A stretch of 64,000 nt of DNA from Planktotalea sp. Its GTDB lineage: Bacteria > Pseudomonadota > Alphaproteobacteria > Rhodobacterales > Rhodobacteraceae. The notes below the pieces were generated by a model. It did no database searches. It worked only from the letters and a program-made list of their open reading frames with translations, and was not told the origin of the DNA. The position numbers and the translations under genes are program-made. This document shows positions 9,176 to 18,897 of the stretch, one piece after another; position 1 is the first letter of the stretch; each line of letters begins with the position of its first letter. The DNA lies in contig NZ_JABBAL010000006.1 of assembly GCF_018607995.1 (NCBI RefSeq), positions 1 to 64,000 of the forward strand. Reading direction: 5' to 3'.

Positions 9176-10837
9176 ATGAACAAGTACATCATCTCGGGGG
9201 TTTCCCTGCTCGTGATCGCAATTTGTTTGTTGCCGATAGTAGGTGTCATTGCGGCTGCGGCTTTGGGCACGCATGAAACGCTGGCCCAGCTCGCGGAAAC
9301 GGTACTTTGGCGCTACACGTGGACGACTTTGGTATTGGTGGTTTCCGTCGCGGCGGGGAGTATCGCGATTGGCACGTTAACCGCTTGGCTGGTCGCCACC
9401 GCAGAGTTCAAAGGCCGGCGCCTTTTCGAGATTGCACTGGTCATCCCCCTCGCCTTTCCCGCATATGTGTTGGCCTACGCCTACACGGATATTCTGGATC
9501 ATCCGGGCATAGTGCAATCGACATTGCGCCATGTGATGGATTGGGGGCCACGCGATTATTGGTTCCCTGAAATCCGCTCGCTAGGGGGTGCCGCATTGAT
9601 GTTGACGCTCGTGCTTTACCCTTACGTCTATTTACTGGCGCGCGCCTCTTTTCGGATGCAAGCAGCAACCCCGTTTTATGCGGCGCGTTCGCTTGGATCC
9701 TCGCCGACAAACGCATTTCTCCGTGTGTCACTCCCGATCGCACGGCCTGCAATCGCGGGAGGCAGTCTTCTGGTCATCATGGAGACCATCGCCGATTTCG
9801 GAACGGTCGCCCATTTCAGCGTTCAGACTTATGCGACGGGCATTTACACCAGCTGGTTTGGCATGGCAGATCGCGGTGCAGCCGCGCAGCTTGCCCTTGG
9901 ATTGCTGGCCTTCGCGCTGCTTGTAGCATTGCTCGAATACATCAACCGCGGCTCGGCCCGATATAGCATTAAAGGGCGGCAAGAAACCTTTTCGCGATTC
10001 CAGCTTAGCACCAAACGCGCACTTGCGGCACAGATCATATGCGCCTTGCCTGTGGTCTTCGGGGTGATTGTGCCGACAATCACGTTGATTACGATGGGGT
10101 TACGATCAGAGCAAAATATCTTCTCCAGCCGCTATCTACATTTCATCCAAAATTCCCTTACTTTGGCGAGCATTGCCGCGCTTGTCACAGTGGCGGCAGC
10201 GATCCTCATAGGCACGTTCAATCGCGTGGCCTCAAACAAGCTTTCGCTGGCCTCACTCTTTATCGGGCGTCTTGGCTATGCACTGCCGGGGGGCGTGATC
10301 GCCGTCGGGCTTTTGGTACCATTCGCGAGCTTTGACAATTGGCTCGATGCAAGGATGGAGGGGCTGTTTGGCATTTCAACGGGTTTGCTGATCTCTGGCT
10401 CTATCTGGCTGTTGATCGCGGCCTATATGATCCGCTTTTTGGCCGCAGCGATTGGTGCCTATGACAGTGGTCTGTCGAGCATCACGCCCAATGTCGATGC
10501 TGCCTCTCGCATGCTAGGACGCACTGCTTGGGGCACCGTGCGAGATATTCACTTGCCCGTTTTGCGCCCCAGCATTCTTACCGCTTTGCTGATTGTTTTC
10601 GTGGATACGGTCAAAGAACTACCCGCTACCCTGATCCTGCGGCCATTCAACTACGACACACTCGCGGTGCAAGCATTTCGTCTTGCCTCTGACGAGCGAC
10701 TTGAGGGGGCAGCGGTGCCTAGCTTGATCATTGCAGCCATCGGTTTGGTCCCCGTGATTTTGCTATGCATGCAGATCAGCGGAACCAGAACACCTGCCCA
10801 TAAAAAAAGCCGAACGAAGAACCCCCGTCCGGCTTGA
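9176..10837 (+). CDS. Iron(III) ABC transporter permease (FbpB-like)
   Basis: Two fused permease halves, ~12 TM segments, EAARSLG-like loops (YAARSLGSSPTNAF; DAASRMLGRTAWGT); ORF opens at 9155, second Met at 9176. Confidence 0.85.
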   Translation: MNKYIISGVSLLVIAICLLPIVGVIAAAALGTHETLAQLAETVLWRYTWTTLVLVVSVAAGSIAIGTLTAWLVATAEFKGRRLFEIALVIPLAFPAYVLAYAYTDILDHPGIVQSTLRHVMDWGPRDYWFPEIRSLGGAALMLTLVLYPYVYLLARASFRMQAATPFYAARSLGSSPTNAFLRVSLPIARPAIAGGSLLVIMETIADFGTVAHFSVQTYATGIYTSWFGMADRGAAAQLALGLLAFALLVALLEYINRGSARYSIKGRQETFSRFQLSTKRALAAQIICALPVVFGVIVPTITLITMGLRSEQNIFSSRYLHFIQNSLTLASIAALVTVAAAILIGTFNRVASNKLSLASLFIGRLGYALPGGVIAVGLLVPFASFDNWLDARMEGLFGISTGLLISGSIWLLIAAYMIRFLAAAIGAYDSGLSSITPNVDAASRMLGRTAWGTVRDIHLPVLRPSILTALLIVFVDTVKELPATLILRPFNYDTLAVQAFRLASDERLEGAAVPSLIIAAIGLVPVILLCMQISGTRTPAHKKSRTKNPRPA

Positions 10838-10867
10838 TCTTAATGCTTTATAAAGGTTGGGAACAGT

Positions 10868-11884
10868 TTAGTTCCAGCCGACCTTGTTGAAGATCTGTTG
10901 CGCCATTGGAACATTCTTGGCGACCGAGCTCAGATCCACTGCGTCGGGGCGGAACAAGCCAAGCTGCGCCACCGACGCGCTAAGACCCACACCCGGAACC
11001 GCAGGGTATTCGTCGTTGCCACTGCTGAAATACTGCTGCGCAGATGTGCTAGAGAGATATTCAAGAAATTTGATCGCATTATCGCGATTCGGCGCATGTG
11101 CCGCAACAGCACCACCGGAGAGGTTCATATGTGCGCCCTCCGCATTCTGAGAAGGAAAGACCCAGCCGATGTTCGCGATTTCATCGCTGGACAATCCTTT
11201 GACGTCTTTGCGCAGCGCGCGCGCAAAATAGTAGGTGTTGGAGATTGAAATCTCACACTCCCCAGAGACCAAACCACGGATCTGGTCGGTGTCGCCGCCT
11301 TGTGGATCACGTGCAAAGTTCGCAACCACGCCTTTAGCCCACTCGGCCGCTTTCTCTTCGCCGTGGTTTTCGATAATCGAGGACAGCAAAGTCTGGGAAT
11401 ACACGTTCGAGGAAGAGCGATGGCAAACCAATCCTTTGTAAGCCGGATCAGCCAAGCTCAGATAGTCAAGCGGTGGGTTCGCGACATCGTTTTTATCGTA
11501 GAAAATGATCCGCGCGCGCTGGGAAAAGCCAAACCACTGATTGTCAGAATCTTGCAAGCTGCTCGGTACGCGTGCTTCGAGCACATCGCTGTCTATAGCC
11601 TGCAATACACCCTCATTTTTCGCGCGCTCAAGGCGAGACGTATCAACTGTCAAAAGTATATCCGCTGGTGAATTTTTACCCTCAACCTTAAGGCGTGTGA
11701 TCAGCTCGTCACCCTTGCCTTCGATCCGGTTGATCGTGATGCCGGTTATATCCTCAAAGTCAGAATACAAGCGTTCATCCGTGTCATAGTGGCGTGAGGA
11801 ATAGAGGTTCAATTCCCCCTCCGCGTAGAGTGTGCCGCCCATGGCAACGGACAAAGCAAGGCTCGTGATGGTTAGGTTTTTCAT
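10868..11884 (-). CDS. Fe(3+) ABC transporter substrate-binding protein (FbpA/FutA-like)
   Basis: Signal peptide then GELNLYSSRHYDTDERLYSDFEDITGI, SNTYYFAR; typical of iron-binding SBPs. Confidence 0.88.
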   Translation of the reverse strand: MKNLTITSLALSVAMGGTLYAEGELNLYSSRHYDTDERLYSDFEDITGITINRIEGKGDELITRLKVEGKNSPADILLTVDTSRLERAKNEGVLQAIDSDVLEARVPSSLQDSDNQWFGFSQRARIIFYDKNDVANPPLDYLSLADPAYKGLVCHRSSSNVYSQTLLSSIIENHGEEKAAEWAKGVVANFARDPQGGDTDQIRGLVSGECEISISNTYYFARALRKDVKGLSSDEIANIGWVFPSQNAEGAHMNLSGGAVAAHAPNRDNAIKFLEYLSSTSAQQYFSSGNDEYPAVPGVGLSASVAQLGLFRPDAVDLSSVAKNVPMAQQIFNKVGWN

Positions 11885-11943
11885 TCGGTTTCTCCAGATA
11901 AATCAACGTCAGGCAATACCCTGAGTGAGATTCGATTAATTAC

Positions 11944-11958
11944 TGAGTGTTTTTGTCA
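11944..11958. promoter_or_regulatory. Possible iron-responsive motif TGA-N9-TCA
   Basis: TGAGTGTTTTTGTCA upstream of the Fe(3+) SBP; resembles the RirA/IRO-type TGA-N9-TCA motif but low complexity. Confidence 0.3.
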
Positions 11959-12066
11959 GATTAATATACTCAACGTCAAGAGGCAAAAAATAATCTCCTA
12001 TTAGTCGCCTTGAGATAGCAGAGATTTCACCTTAGGATTCACACGCGCGCACGCTAGGATAGACTT

Positions 12067-13191
12067 ATGACACAGCCCAAAGACACACTGATCAACACGA
12101 TCATAACACGCGTCGATGCCCAGATTTTCAATGTCCCATTGGCCGAAGTCCTAACCGATGCCAAACATGGCGATCATACGCATTTCGAATTGGTGACAGC
12201 GACCATTGGCCTATCTGATGGCTCAACAGGAACCGGCTATACCTACACTGGCGGCAAAGGTGGCCGTGCTATTCTTGCAATGATCGAACATGATCTTGCG
12301 CCCTTTTTGGTAGGTCGTGACGGAACTGATGTGGAAGCGCTTTATGAGGCGATGCAATGGCATGTGCATTATGTGGCGCGTGGCGGCATTGCCTCCTTTG
12401 CAATCTCAGCGGTGGATATCGCGCTTTGGGATTTACGTGGAAAACGGACGGGTGCACCGCTTTGGCAAATGGCCGGAGGCACATCGAACTCGTGTCGCGC
12501 CTATTGTGGTGGCATCGATTTAAATTTCTCGCTGTCAAAGTTGATAAAACAGACCGAGGGCTATCTCGCGCGTGGGTTTGACGGCGTGAAAATCAAAATC
12601 GGGCAACCCGATTTGGCCGACGATGTTGCACGTGCGAAAGCAATCCGCGACGTGATCGGACCCGACATCGCATTCATGGTTGATGCCAATTACTCAATGA
12701 GTGTCCCGCAAGCGATTGAGGCCGCGCGCGCATTCGAACCGTTTGATCTGTTCTGGTTCGAAGAACCAACGATCCCTGATAATTATAAAGGGTACGGCGA
12801 GATCGCAAGCGCCACTGGCATGCCTTTGGCGATGGGCGAAAATCTCCATACCTTGCATGAATTCGAATATGCCTGCGAGGATGCGCAGCTGTCCTATATC
12901 CAGCCCGACGCGTCCAATTGCGGTGGTATCACAGGTTGGCTTCAAGTGGCCGAGCTCAGCCGCAAACATGGCTTGCCCGCCTGTAGCCATGGTATGCAAG
13001 AGCTGCACGTAAGTCTTGTCTCCGCACAGCCCAACGCGGGTTTGATCGAGGTTCACAGCTTTCCGATAGACGAATACACCACACGTCCTTTGGTGGTAAA
13101 AAACGCGTTTGCCATCGCACCTGAAGAGGCAGGCATAGGCGTCACATTCGATTGGGATAAGTTGCGCGCGGCACATGCCTCTATGACTTAA
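12067..13191 (+). CDS. Enolase superfamily, mandelate racemase/muconate lactonizing enzyme family (sugar acid dehydratase)
   Basis: [37 protein letters not shown] motifs. Confidence 0.88.
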   Translation: MTQPKDTLINTIITRVDAQIFNVPLAEVLTDAKHGDHTHFELVTATIGLSDGSTGTGYTYTGGKGGRAILAMIEHDLAPFLVGRDGTDVEALYEAMQWHVHYVARGGIASFAISAVDIALWDLRGKRTGAPLWQMAGGTSNSCRAYCGGIDLNFSLSKLIKQTEGYLARGFDGVKIKIGQPDLADDVARAKAIRDVIGPDIAFMVDANYSMSVPQAIEAARAFEPFDLFWFEEPTIPDNYKGYGEIASATGMPLAMGENLHTLHEFEYACEDAQLSYIQPDASNCGGITGWLQVAELSRKHGLPACSHGMQELHVSLVSAQPNAGLIEVHSFPIDEYTTRPLVVKNAFAIAPEEAGIGVTFDWDKLRAAHASMT

Positions 13192-13194
13192 GGC

Positions 13195-14385
13195 CTATCT
13201 ACACGCCGCCATAATACCGCGCAGTTCGGCAAGGCCGCGCATTCGCCCGATCAGCGGATAACCTGGCGTGCTATGCCCGCCCAGATCCCCCAGCAGTTCT
13301 TGCCCGTGATCGGGGCGCATTGGAATTTGCCAATCTTCGCGCCCTGCTGCGCGGCGGCGTGATTGCTCCTCCATCAAGGCGCGCACTGTCGCAACCATAT
13401 CCGTATCGCCCTCAAGATGTGCCGCCTCGAAGAAGTCAGGCTTGGACTGATCCGAACTTTTGATCCGCATCGTATTGCGCAAATGCGCAAAATGGATGCG
13501 CGGGCCATGGTGGCGCACAAAAGCAGCACCATCAAAATCTGCCGCGACCCCAAGCGATCCAGTGCAAAGCGTGGCCCCATTGGCAGGCACATCCACCGCT
13601 TCCAAGACCGCCGCATAATCATCCGAGGTCGACATCACCCTCGGCAGCCCCAAAAGCGAAAACGGTGGATCATCAGGATGACAGCACAGGCGCAACCCCA
13701 ACTCTTGAGCAACTGGCGCGACTTCGCCAAGGAAATCAATCAGATTTGCCCGCAATTTTTCTGGGCTGATGCCTGTGTACGTAGCAAGCAAAGCACGTAC
13801 ATCCGCCACGCTCCACGCATCGTTTGCCCCGGGCAGGCCAGCGGTGATGTTATTTTGAAGCGTCGTTTTCTGCGCTTCACTCATTCCATTGAAGCGAGTC
13901 TTCGCCTGCGCCACACAATCGTTTGAGTAGTCGTCCTCCGCCCCGGTGCGTTTCAGAATATGAAGATCGAAGACCGCGAAATCGATCAAATTGAAATGCA
14001 TCGCAGCCCCCCCGTGCGGCTGCGGCGCACGCAGGGTCGTGCGGGTCCAATCCAAGATCGGCATGAAGTTGTAGCAAATCGTACGAATGCCATTTTCTGC
14101 CAAAGCGCGCAAACTCAATTTATACGCGGCGAGGTGATCTTTCATGTCAACCGTCTGTGTTTTGATCGCTTCTGAGACGGGCAGGCTTTCCACCACATCC
14201 CAGTTGAAATTCTGCGCACGCAGCAGGTTTTGGCGCGCAGATATGGCCTTGCGAGGCCATTCTGTTCCAGGGGGAAGATCATGCAAAGCGGTAACAATAC
14301 CTCCAACACCAACCTGATGTAGCTCAGGCAATGTGATGGGATCATCGGGACCAAACCAACGCCAACATTGTTTCATGGTAACCAT
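13195..14385 (-). CDS. uxuA: Mannonate dehydratase
   Basis: MKQCWRWFGPDDPITLPELHQVGVGGIVTALHDLPPG and LRLCCHPDDPPFSLLGLPRVMST are diagnostic. Confidence 0.95.
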   Translation of the reverse strand: MVTMKQCWRWFGPDDPITLPELHQVGVGGIVTALHDLPPGTEWPRKAISARQNLLRAQNFNWDVVESLPVSEAIKTQTVDMKDHLAAYKLSLRALAENGIRTICYNFMPILDWTRTTLRAPQPHGGAAMHFNLIDFAVFDLHILKRTGAEDDYSNDCVAQAKTRFNGMSEAQKTTLQNNITAGLPGANDAWSVADVRALLATYTGISPEKLRANLIDFLGEVAPVAQELGLRLCCHPDDPPFSLLGLPRVMSTSDDYAAVLEAVDVPANGATLCTGSLGVAADFDGAAFVRHHGPRIHFAHLRNTMRIKSSDQSKPDFFEAAHLEGDTDMVATVRALMEEQSRRRAAGREDWQIPMRPDHGQELLGDLGGHSTPGYPLIGRMRGLAELRGIMAACR

Positions 14386-15425
14386 CCTTTTCGAAGCGGG
14401 TGATCTGACAGAAGGGGCAACGCAACGCGCATTCCCGTGCGCGCCGCGTGATAGATTGCTGTGACAAGTTCAACAGAGGCGAGACCATCCTTCAATGGGA
14501 CCGCAGCGTTAGACTTGCCGTTCAGAGATTTTCCAATTTCAGTGAAAAATCCAACAAAACCAACGGCCTCTTCCGGTGTTTGGGCCAGCACTGCGTCAAT
14601 TGTCACCTGTTGATTTGGATCGCGTGCAGTGAAGGTCCACGCTTGTCCGCCCGGCGCGTAGGGTTCAGTGCCCGAGGTCGCTGTGAGATGTTCAAAAACA
14701 AAGCGCAGCCGCGTTTCATCCCGCGCAGCCCCTAAAGTTATGTTGCTTGTGCACAGCGCCCCTGAGCGCATTTCAAAACTGATCGCAGCACAATCTTCTG
14801 TTTCGATGTCATTGACACGCGTCGTCGTCATCGCGCTGAGCGCGGCAATCTCACCCACGATATGTGTCAAAAGATCATGATTGTGGATCGCATGTCCCAG
14901 CACCGCCCCACCACGTTCGCCCGCCCATGTACCGCGCCACGCTGTGGCGTAATACTCTGACCCGCGCGACCAATGGGTCTCCACAGTTGCCGTTTGCACC
15001 TGCCCCGTGAGATCCGCCGCAATCATGTGACGCAATTGCGCCAAGGACGGTCCCCACCGATATTGAAAGACAGGGAATACTTGTTTGCCGCCGGCCTCGG
15101 CCGCATCTTTGATCGCATCTGCATCGGCCATTGAGGTGGCCAAAGGTTTCTCGCAAATCACATGCTTTCCGGCTTCAAGCGCCTTGAGCGTGATCGACAC
15201 ATGAAGGTGTGGTGGCAAGCACACATCGATCACATCAATATCTGGATCAAAGAGAGCATCTTCAATGGCGGCGCTGGCCACGAAATCATCGCCTTCGCGT
15301 ATGTCCACAATTCGGGCAAGGTCTTGATCAATCACCCGCGTCACATGAAAGGCACCACTCAGCTCACGGTAGGCTGCAAGATGTTCGCGCCCGATGCCCG
15401 CGCCCAGAATTGCAACTGTGATCAT
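14373..15425 (-). CDS. Gfo/Idh/MocA family oxidoreductase
   Basis: N-terminal GAGIGREHL, CEKPLATS; 13-bp overlap with uxuA. Confidence 0.88.
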   Translation of the reverse strand: MITVAILGAGIGREHLAAYRELSGAFHVTRVIDQDLARIVDIREGDDFVASAAIEDALFDPDIDVIDVCLPPHLHVSITLKALEAGKHVICEKPLATSMADADAIKDAAEAGGKQVFPVFQYRWGPSLAQLRHMIAADLTGQVQTATVETHWSRGSEYYATAWRGTWAGERGGAVLGHAIHNHDLLTHIVGEIAALSAMTTTRVNDIETEDCAAISFEMRSGALCTSNITLGAARDETRLRFVFEHLTATSGTEPYAPGGQAWTFTARDPNQQVTIDAVLAQTPEEAVGFVGFFTEIGKSLNGKSNAAVPLKDGLASVELVTAIYHAARTGMRVALPLLSDHPLRKGWLP

Positions 15426-16426
15426 TGCGCGTCCGCCAACGCCTGTGCGTGCAGTGCGAGTTCCATCACCTTAAAGCAATGCGCCTGCGTCATAGCGGTT
15501 TCAGATCGGTGTTCGATATCATGCGCAAGCAGTGTGAAATAGGGCAGCCCCGCATCAGCAGCGTCGATCTTTTCACATCGCGTTCCATTTACGAGGATCA
15601 AATGATCCGTGCCCTTAGAACCACCGACATCAGCGTATTTGCGTAGTTCCAGATAACCCTCTGTGCCAAGGATCGTCAGCCGCCCATCACCCCATATCGG
15701 CAAGGCTTCGGGTGTGAACCAATCGACACGAATGTAGCCAGTGCCTTTGTCGCTGCTGATGTTAATCTCACCAAAATCCTGAAACTCTTGGCTCGCTGGA
15801 TTGGCGTAGTTAGCAGTGAACGCGCGGGTGATCTCAGCTTCAGTAGAACCTGTGTAGTGCAAGAATTGGTCAATCTGATGCGAGGCGATATCGGTCAATA
15901 TCCCGCCAAAGCAATCTTTGCGAAAGAACCAATCTGGCCGGGTAGCGCGGTTTAAGCGATGCGGCCCTAGCCCGACTGTTTGTACTACCTTACCGATAGC
16001 ACCCTCTACAACTAGCTCTGATGCGCGCGTGCTCACGGGGGTTTCAAAACGTTCAGAAAAGTTAACGGACCAAATCCGGCCCGTTTTTGCAACCGCGCCT
16101 TTGATTTGCTCTAACTGCGCCAGCGTTGTGCAACCGGGTTTGTCGCTCATCACATCCATGCCATGAGCCATCGCGCATAGCGTTAAGGCCGCGCGATCCA
16201 CTGGAATGGCAGAGATCAAAGCAAGATCAGCGCCGCAGTCTAGCGCCTCCTCTAGACTGGCGAAACGTTTCAAATCGGGAAACCGTTTGCGAAATCCCGC
16301 CAGCGTTTCGGGGCTACCTTCCGTCCAAAAGCCGAGGCATTTCACCCCTGCCTTCTCCATATTCTCGGTCATGCCATAAATGTGGCGATGATCGAGGCCG
16401 AGGGCGATGCTTGTGAGGCTCATCAA
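15422..16426 (-). CDS. Gfo/Idh/MocA family oxidoreductase
   Basis: SDKPGCTT (variant of EKP), GGILTDIASHQIDQFLHYTG; 4-bp overlap with upstream gene. Confidence 0.82.
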   Translation of the reverse strand: MMSLTSIALGLDHRHIYGMTENMEKAGVKCLGFWTEGSPETLAGFRKRFPDLKRFASLEEALDCGADLALISAIPVDRAALTLCAMAHGMDVMSDKPGCTTLAQLEQIKGAVAKTGRIWSVNFSERFETPVSTRASELVVEGAIGKVVQTVGLGPHRLNRATRPDWFFRKDCFGGILTDIASHQIDQFLHYTGSTEAEITRAFTANYANPASQEFQDFGEINISSDKGTGYIRVDWFTPEALPIWGDGRLTILGTEGYLELRKYADVGGSKGTDHLILVNGTRCEKIDAADAGLPYFTLLAHDIEHRSETAMTQAHCFKVMELALHAQALADAQ

Positions 16427-17436
16427 TTAACCTCTGTGCGCTGGCCGTTTTTGCTGGCGCGCTCCATCGCGTCAATCACCGCGTGTGTGAGCAAAGCTTC
16501 GCGTGCTGGAATCAATGGGGGGCGACCTTGCGCGATGGCGTCTGCAAAATCCTCGATCACGCTTTGGTGCCACGCATGGGTGAACCCCATTGGATCCGCG
16601 CCGCCACCGGTTGTCGCTGACGCGCCAAAGACTTCCGTTTCACCGTTAAGATCTGTCAGCGTTAAAATACCCTCCCCTAAAAGGGCGGCACCTTTCGTGC
16701 CTTGAAGCGCAATCGTTTCCGCGCCGCCCGGAAACGCGGCCGTTGTCGCCATAAGGGTTCCGACAGCTCCGCAATCAAACTCAAGTAACGCTCCGGTCCA
16801 ATCTTCGGCCTCTAGGTGGTGAAGCGCGGTGCGTCGCATCATTGCTTGCACTGTTATGATCGGCCCAAGCAACCAGTGCACCAAATCAAGCGTATGAATT
16901 GCTTGCGAGATCATCACACCGCCGCCATCGCGTGCGTAGGTTCCACGCCCTTGCTCATCGTAATAGGCCTGATCCCGCCACCACGGTACGCGGATCTCGA
17001 CGCTCACGATGGTACCCAAACGGTTTGAGGCAAGCGCTTCTTTCAACACAATCGACGCGGCGCGCATGCGTTGCTGAAAGACGACCCCGAGGGGAACTGT
17101 CGCCTTATCGCAAATTTCAACAATTTCGCGCGCGGCATTCAAAGTGCGCTCAATCGGCTTTTCCAAAAGGATCGGCTTGCCCGCGCTTGCCAGTTTTTGC
17201 ACAGCTTCCAAGCGCGCATCAGGAGGCGTTGCAATGATCACCATGTCAATGCTCAGATCCAGTGCGATTGCGTCGATTGAGGGAAAAGCAAGGGTTTGAT
17301 GGATGGCAGCGAACTGCGCCGTTTTGGCAGCATCGCGCCCGAGCACACCGCAAAGCCGCAACCCATGCGAAGAGCTTTGAATCGCGTTGATGTGAGTTTC
17401 AGCCACCATTCCAATGCCAATTAGTGCAATATTCAC
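16423..17436 (-). CDS. Gfo/Idh/MocA family oxidoreductase
   Basis: VNIALIGIGMVAETH, LLEKPIERT, GGVMISQAIHTLDLVHWLLG; GTG start at 17436 preceded by AGGAGA. Confidence 0.88.
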   Translation of the reverse strand: MNIALIGIGMVAETHINAIQSSSHGLRLCGVLGRDAAKTAQFAAIHQTLAFPSIDAIALDLSIDMVIIATPPDARLEAVQKLASAGKPILLEKPIERTLNAAREIVEICDKATVPLGVVFQQRMRAASIVLKEALASNRLGTIVSVEIRVPWWRDQAYYDEQGRGTYARDGGGVMISQAIHTLDLVHWLLGPIITVQAMMRRTALHHLEAEDWTGALLEFDCGAVGTLMATTAAFPGGAETIALQGTKGAALLGEGILTLTDLNGETEVFGASATTGGGADPMGFTHAWHQSVIEDFADAIAQGRPPLIPAREALLTHAVIDAMERASKNGQRTEVN

Positions 17437-17532
17437 CACGTTCTCCTGTCTGGTTTGATTTGAGCCATTGAAACGACAGTTTGCAAGCTGCAATACTGCT
17501 CAAAGCACAGGAAATTGCGCGGAGAGATCACC

Positions 17533-18897
17533 ATGACACCAAACTTTCGAACCGCGCAGGACAGGCTTTATCACAGCATCAAAGACCTGCCGATTGTGTC
17601 GCCGCATGGGCATTGTGAACCCGCTTGGTTCGCGCAGAACGTACCTTTCGCAAATCCGGCCGAGTTGTTGGTTGTTCCCGATCACTACGTGTTTCGCATG
17701 CTTTATTCGCAGGGTGTGCCCTTGGCGCGCCTTGGTGTTGGCACCCCCGGCATAACAGCCGATCCTCGCGAGGTGTTTCGGATATTCGCACAACATTGGC
17801 ATCTGTTCCTTGGCACACCCACGCGCACGTGGATAAGTTACGTGTTAGATGAGACCTTGAGCATCAAAGATGCGCTGTCGCCAGTGACGGCTGATAAGAT
17901 CTATGACGACATTTCAGATAAGATAGCGCGTGACGATCACCGTCCCCGCGCCTTGTTCGATCAGTTCAATATTGAGGTTCTCGCAACAACAGATTCCGCG
18001 CTTGATGACTTGCAACACCATGCGAGTATTCGGGCTAGCGGATGGCAGGGTCGTATCATTCCCACGTTTCGCCCCGATGGCGTGCTTGATCCGAGCGATC
18101 CTGCATTTGTGCAAAACCTAGATGCGCTTGCTGCGATAACGCAGACAGATCTGGGCAGTTATGAGGGTTATCTCGCCGCGCTTCGCAAGCGGCGCGCGGA
18201 CTTTGCGGAGATGGGCGCAACGGCGACGGATCACGCGATTGAAACAGTGCATACCGAATGGTTGAGTGATCCAGGGGCACTCTATCAAAGGCTTCGCTCC
18301 GGCAAAGGACAAGAGGACGACGCACTTAGGTTTTATGGGCACATGCTGATCGAAATGGCGCAAATGTCGATTGAAGACGGGCTTACCATGCAAATTCACG
18401 CAGGTAGCAAACGCAACACCAACGCGCAGGTGCTGACTGAGTTTGGGCGCGACAAAGGTGCGGATATCCCTGTCGCCACCGATTGGGTGCGCGGGCTTGA
18501 GGCGCTTTTGAACCGCGTCGGCAACACGCCGAACTTGCGGATCATTTTATTCACCCTTGATGAGACCACATACGCACGCGAACTCGCGCCTATGGCGGGG
18601 CATTGGCCGTGCTTACGCATTGGTCCGCCTTGGTGGTTTCACGACAGCGCGGCGGGCATCGCGCGCTACTTTGATCAGGTTGTGGAGACTGCTGGGTATT
18701 ATAACCTGGCAGGCTTCAACGACGACACGCGTGCGTTTCTTTCGATCCCCGCACGTCATGATTTGTGGCGACGTGGCGTTGCCCAACATCTTGCAACACA
18801 AATCGAAAATGGTGCCTTCGGTTTAAGCGACGCTTCGGAGATCGCACAATTTTTGGCGACGGATTTGGCACGATCCGTTTATGGATTGGATCGTTAA
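17533..18897 (+). CDS. uxaC: Glucuronate isomerase
   Basis: VSPHGHCEPAWFAQN, MQIHAGSKRNTN, GPPWWFHDS motifs; likely ATG at 17533 (MTPNFRTAQDRLY) after GGAGA. Confidence 0.95.
   Translation: MTPNFRTAQDRLYHSIKDLPIVSPHGHCEPAWFAQNVPFANPAELLVVPDHYVFRMLYSQGVPLARLGVGTPGITADPREVFRIFAQHWHLFLGTPTRTWISYVLDETLSIKDALSPVTADKIYDDISDKIARDDHRPRALFDQFNIEVLATTDSALDDLQHHASIRASGWQGRIIPTFRPDGVLDPSDPAFVQNLDALAAITQTDLGSYEGYLAALRKRRADFAEMGATATDHAIETVHTEWLSDPGALYQRLRSGKGQEDDALRFYGHMLIEMAQMSIEDGLTMQIHAGSKRNTNAQVLTEFGRDKGADIPVATDWVRGLEALLNRVGNTPNLRIILFTLDETTYARELAPMAGHWPCLRIGPPWWFHDSAAGIARYFDQVVETAGYYNLAGFNDDTRAFLSIPARHDLWRRGVAQHLATQIENGAFGLSDASEIAQFLATDLARSVYGLDR

Noticed and set aside
10803-10836. Hairpin AAGCCG...CGGCTT at the 3' end of the Fe(3+) permease gene as a strong terminator
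   Set aside because: Only a 6-bp uninterrupted stem with a long loop and weak T-tract; too weak to call confidently, and it overlaps coding sequence.
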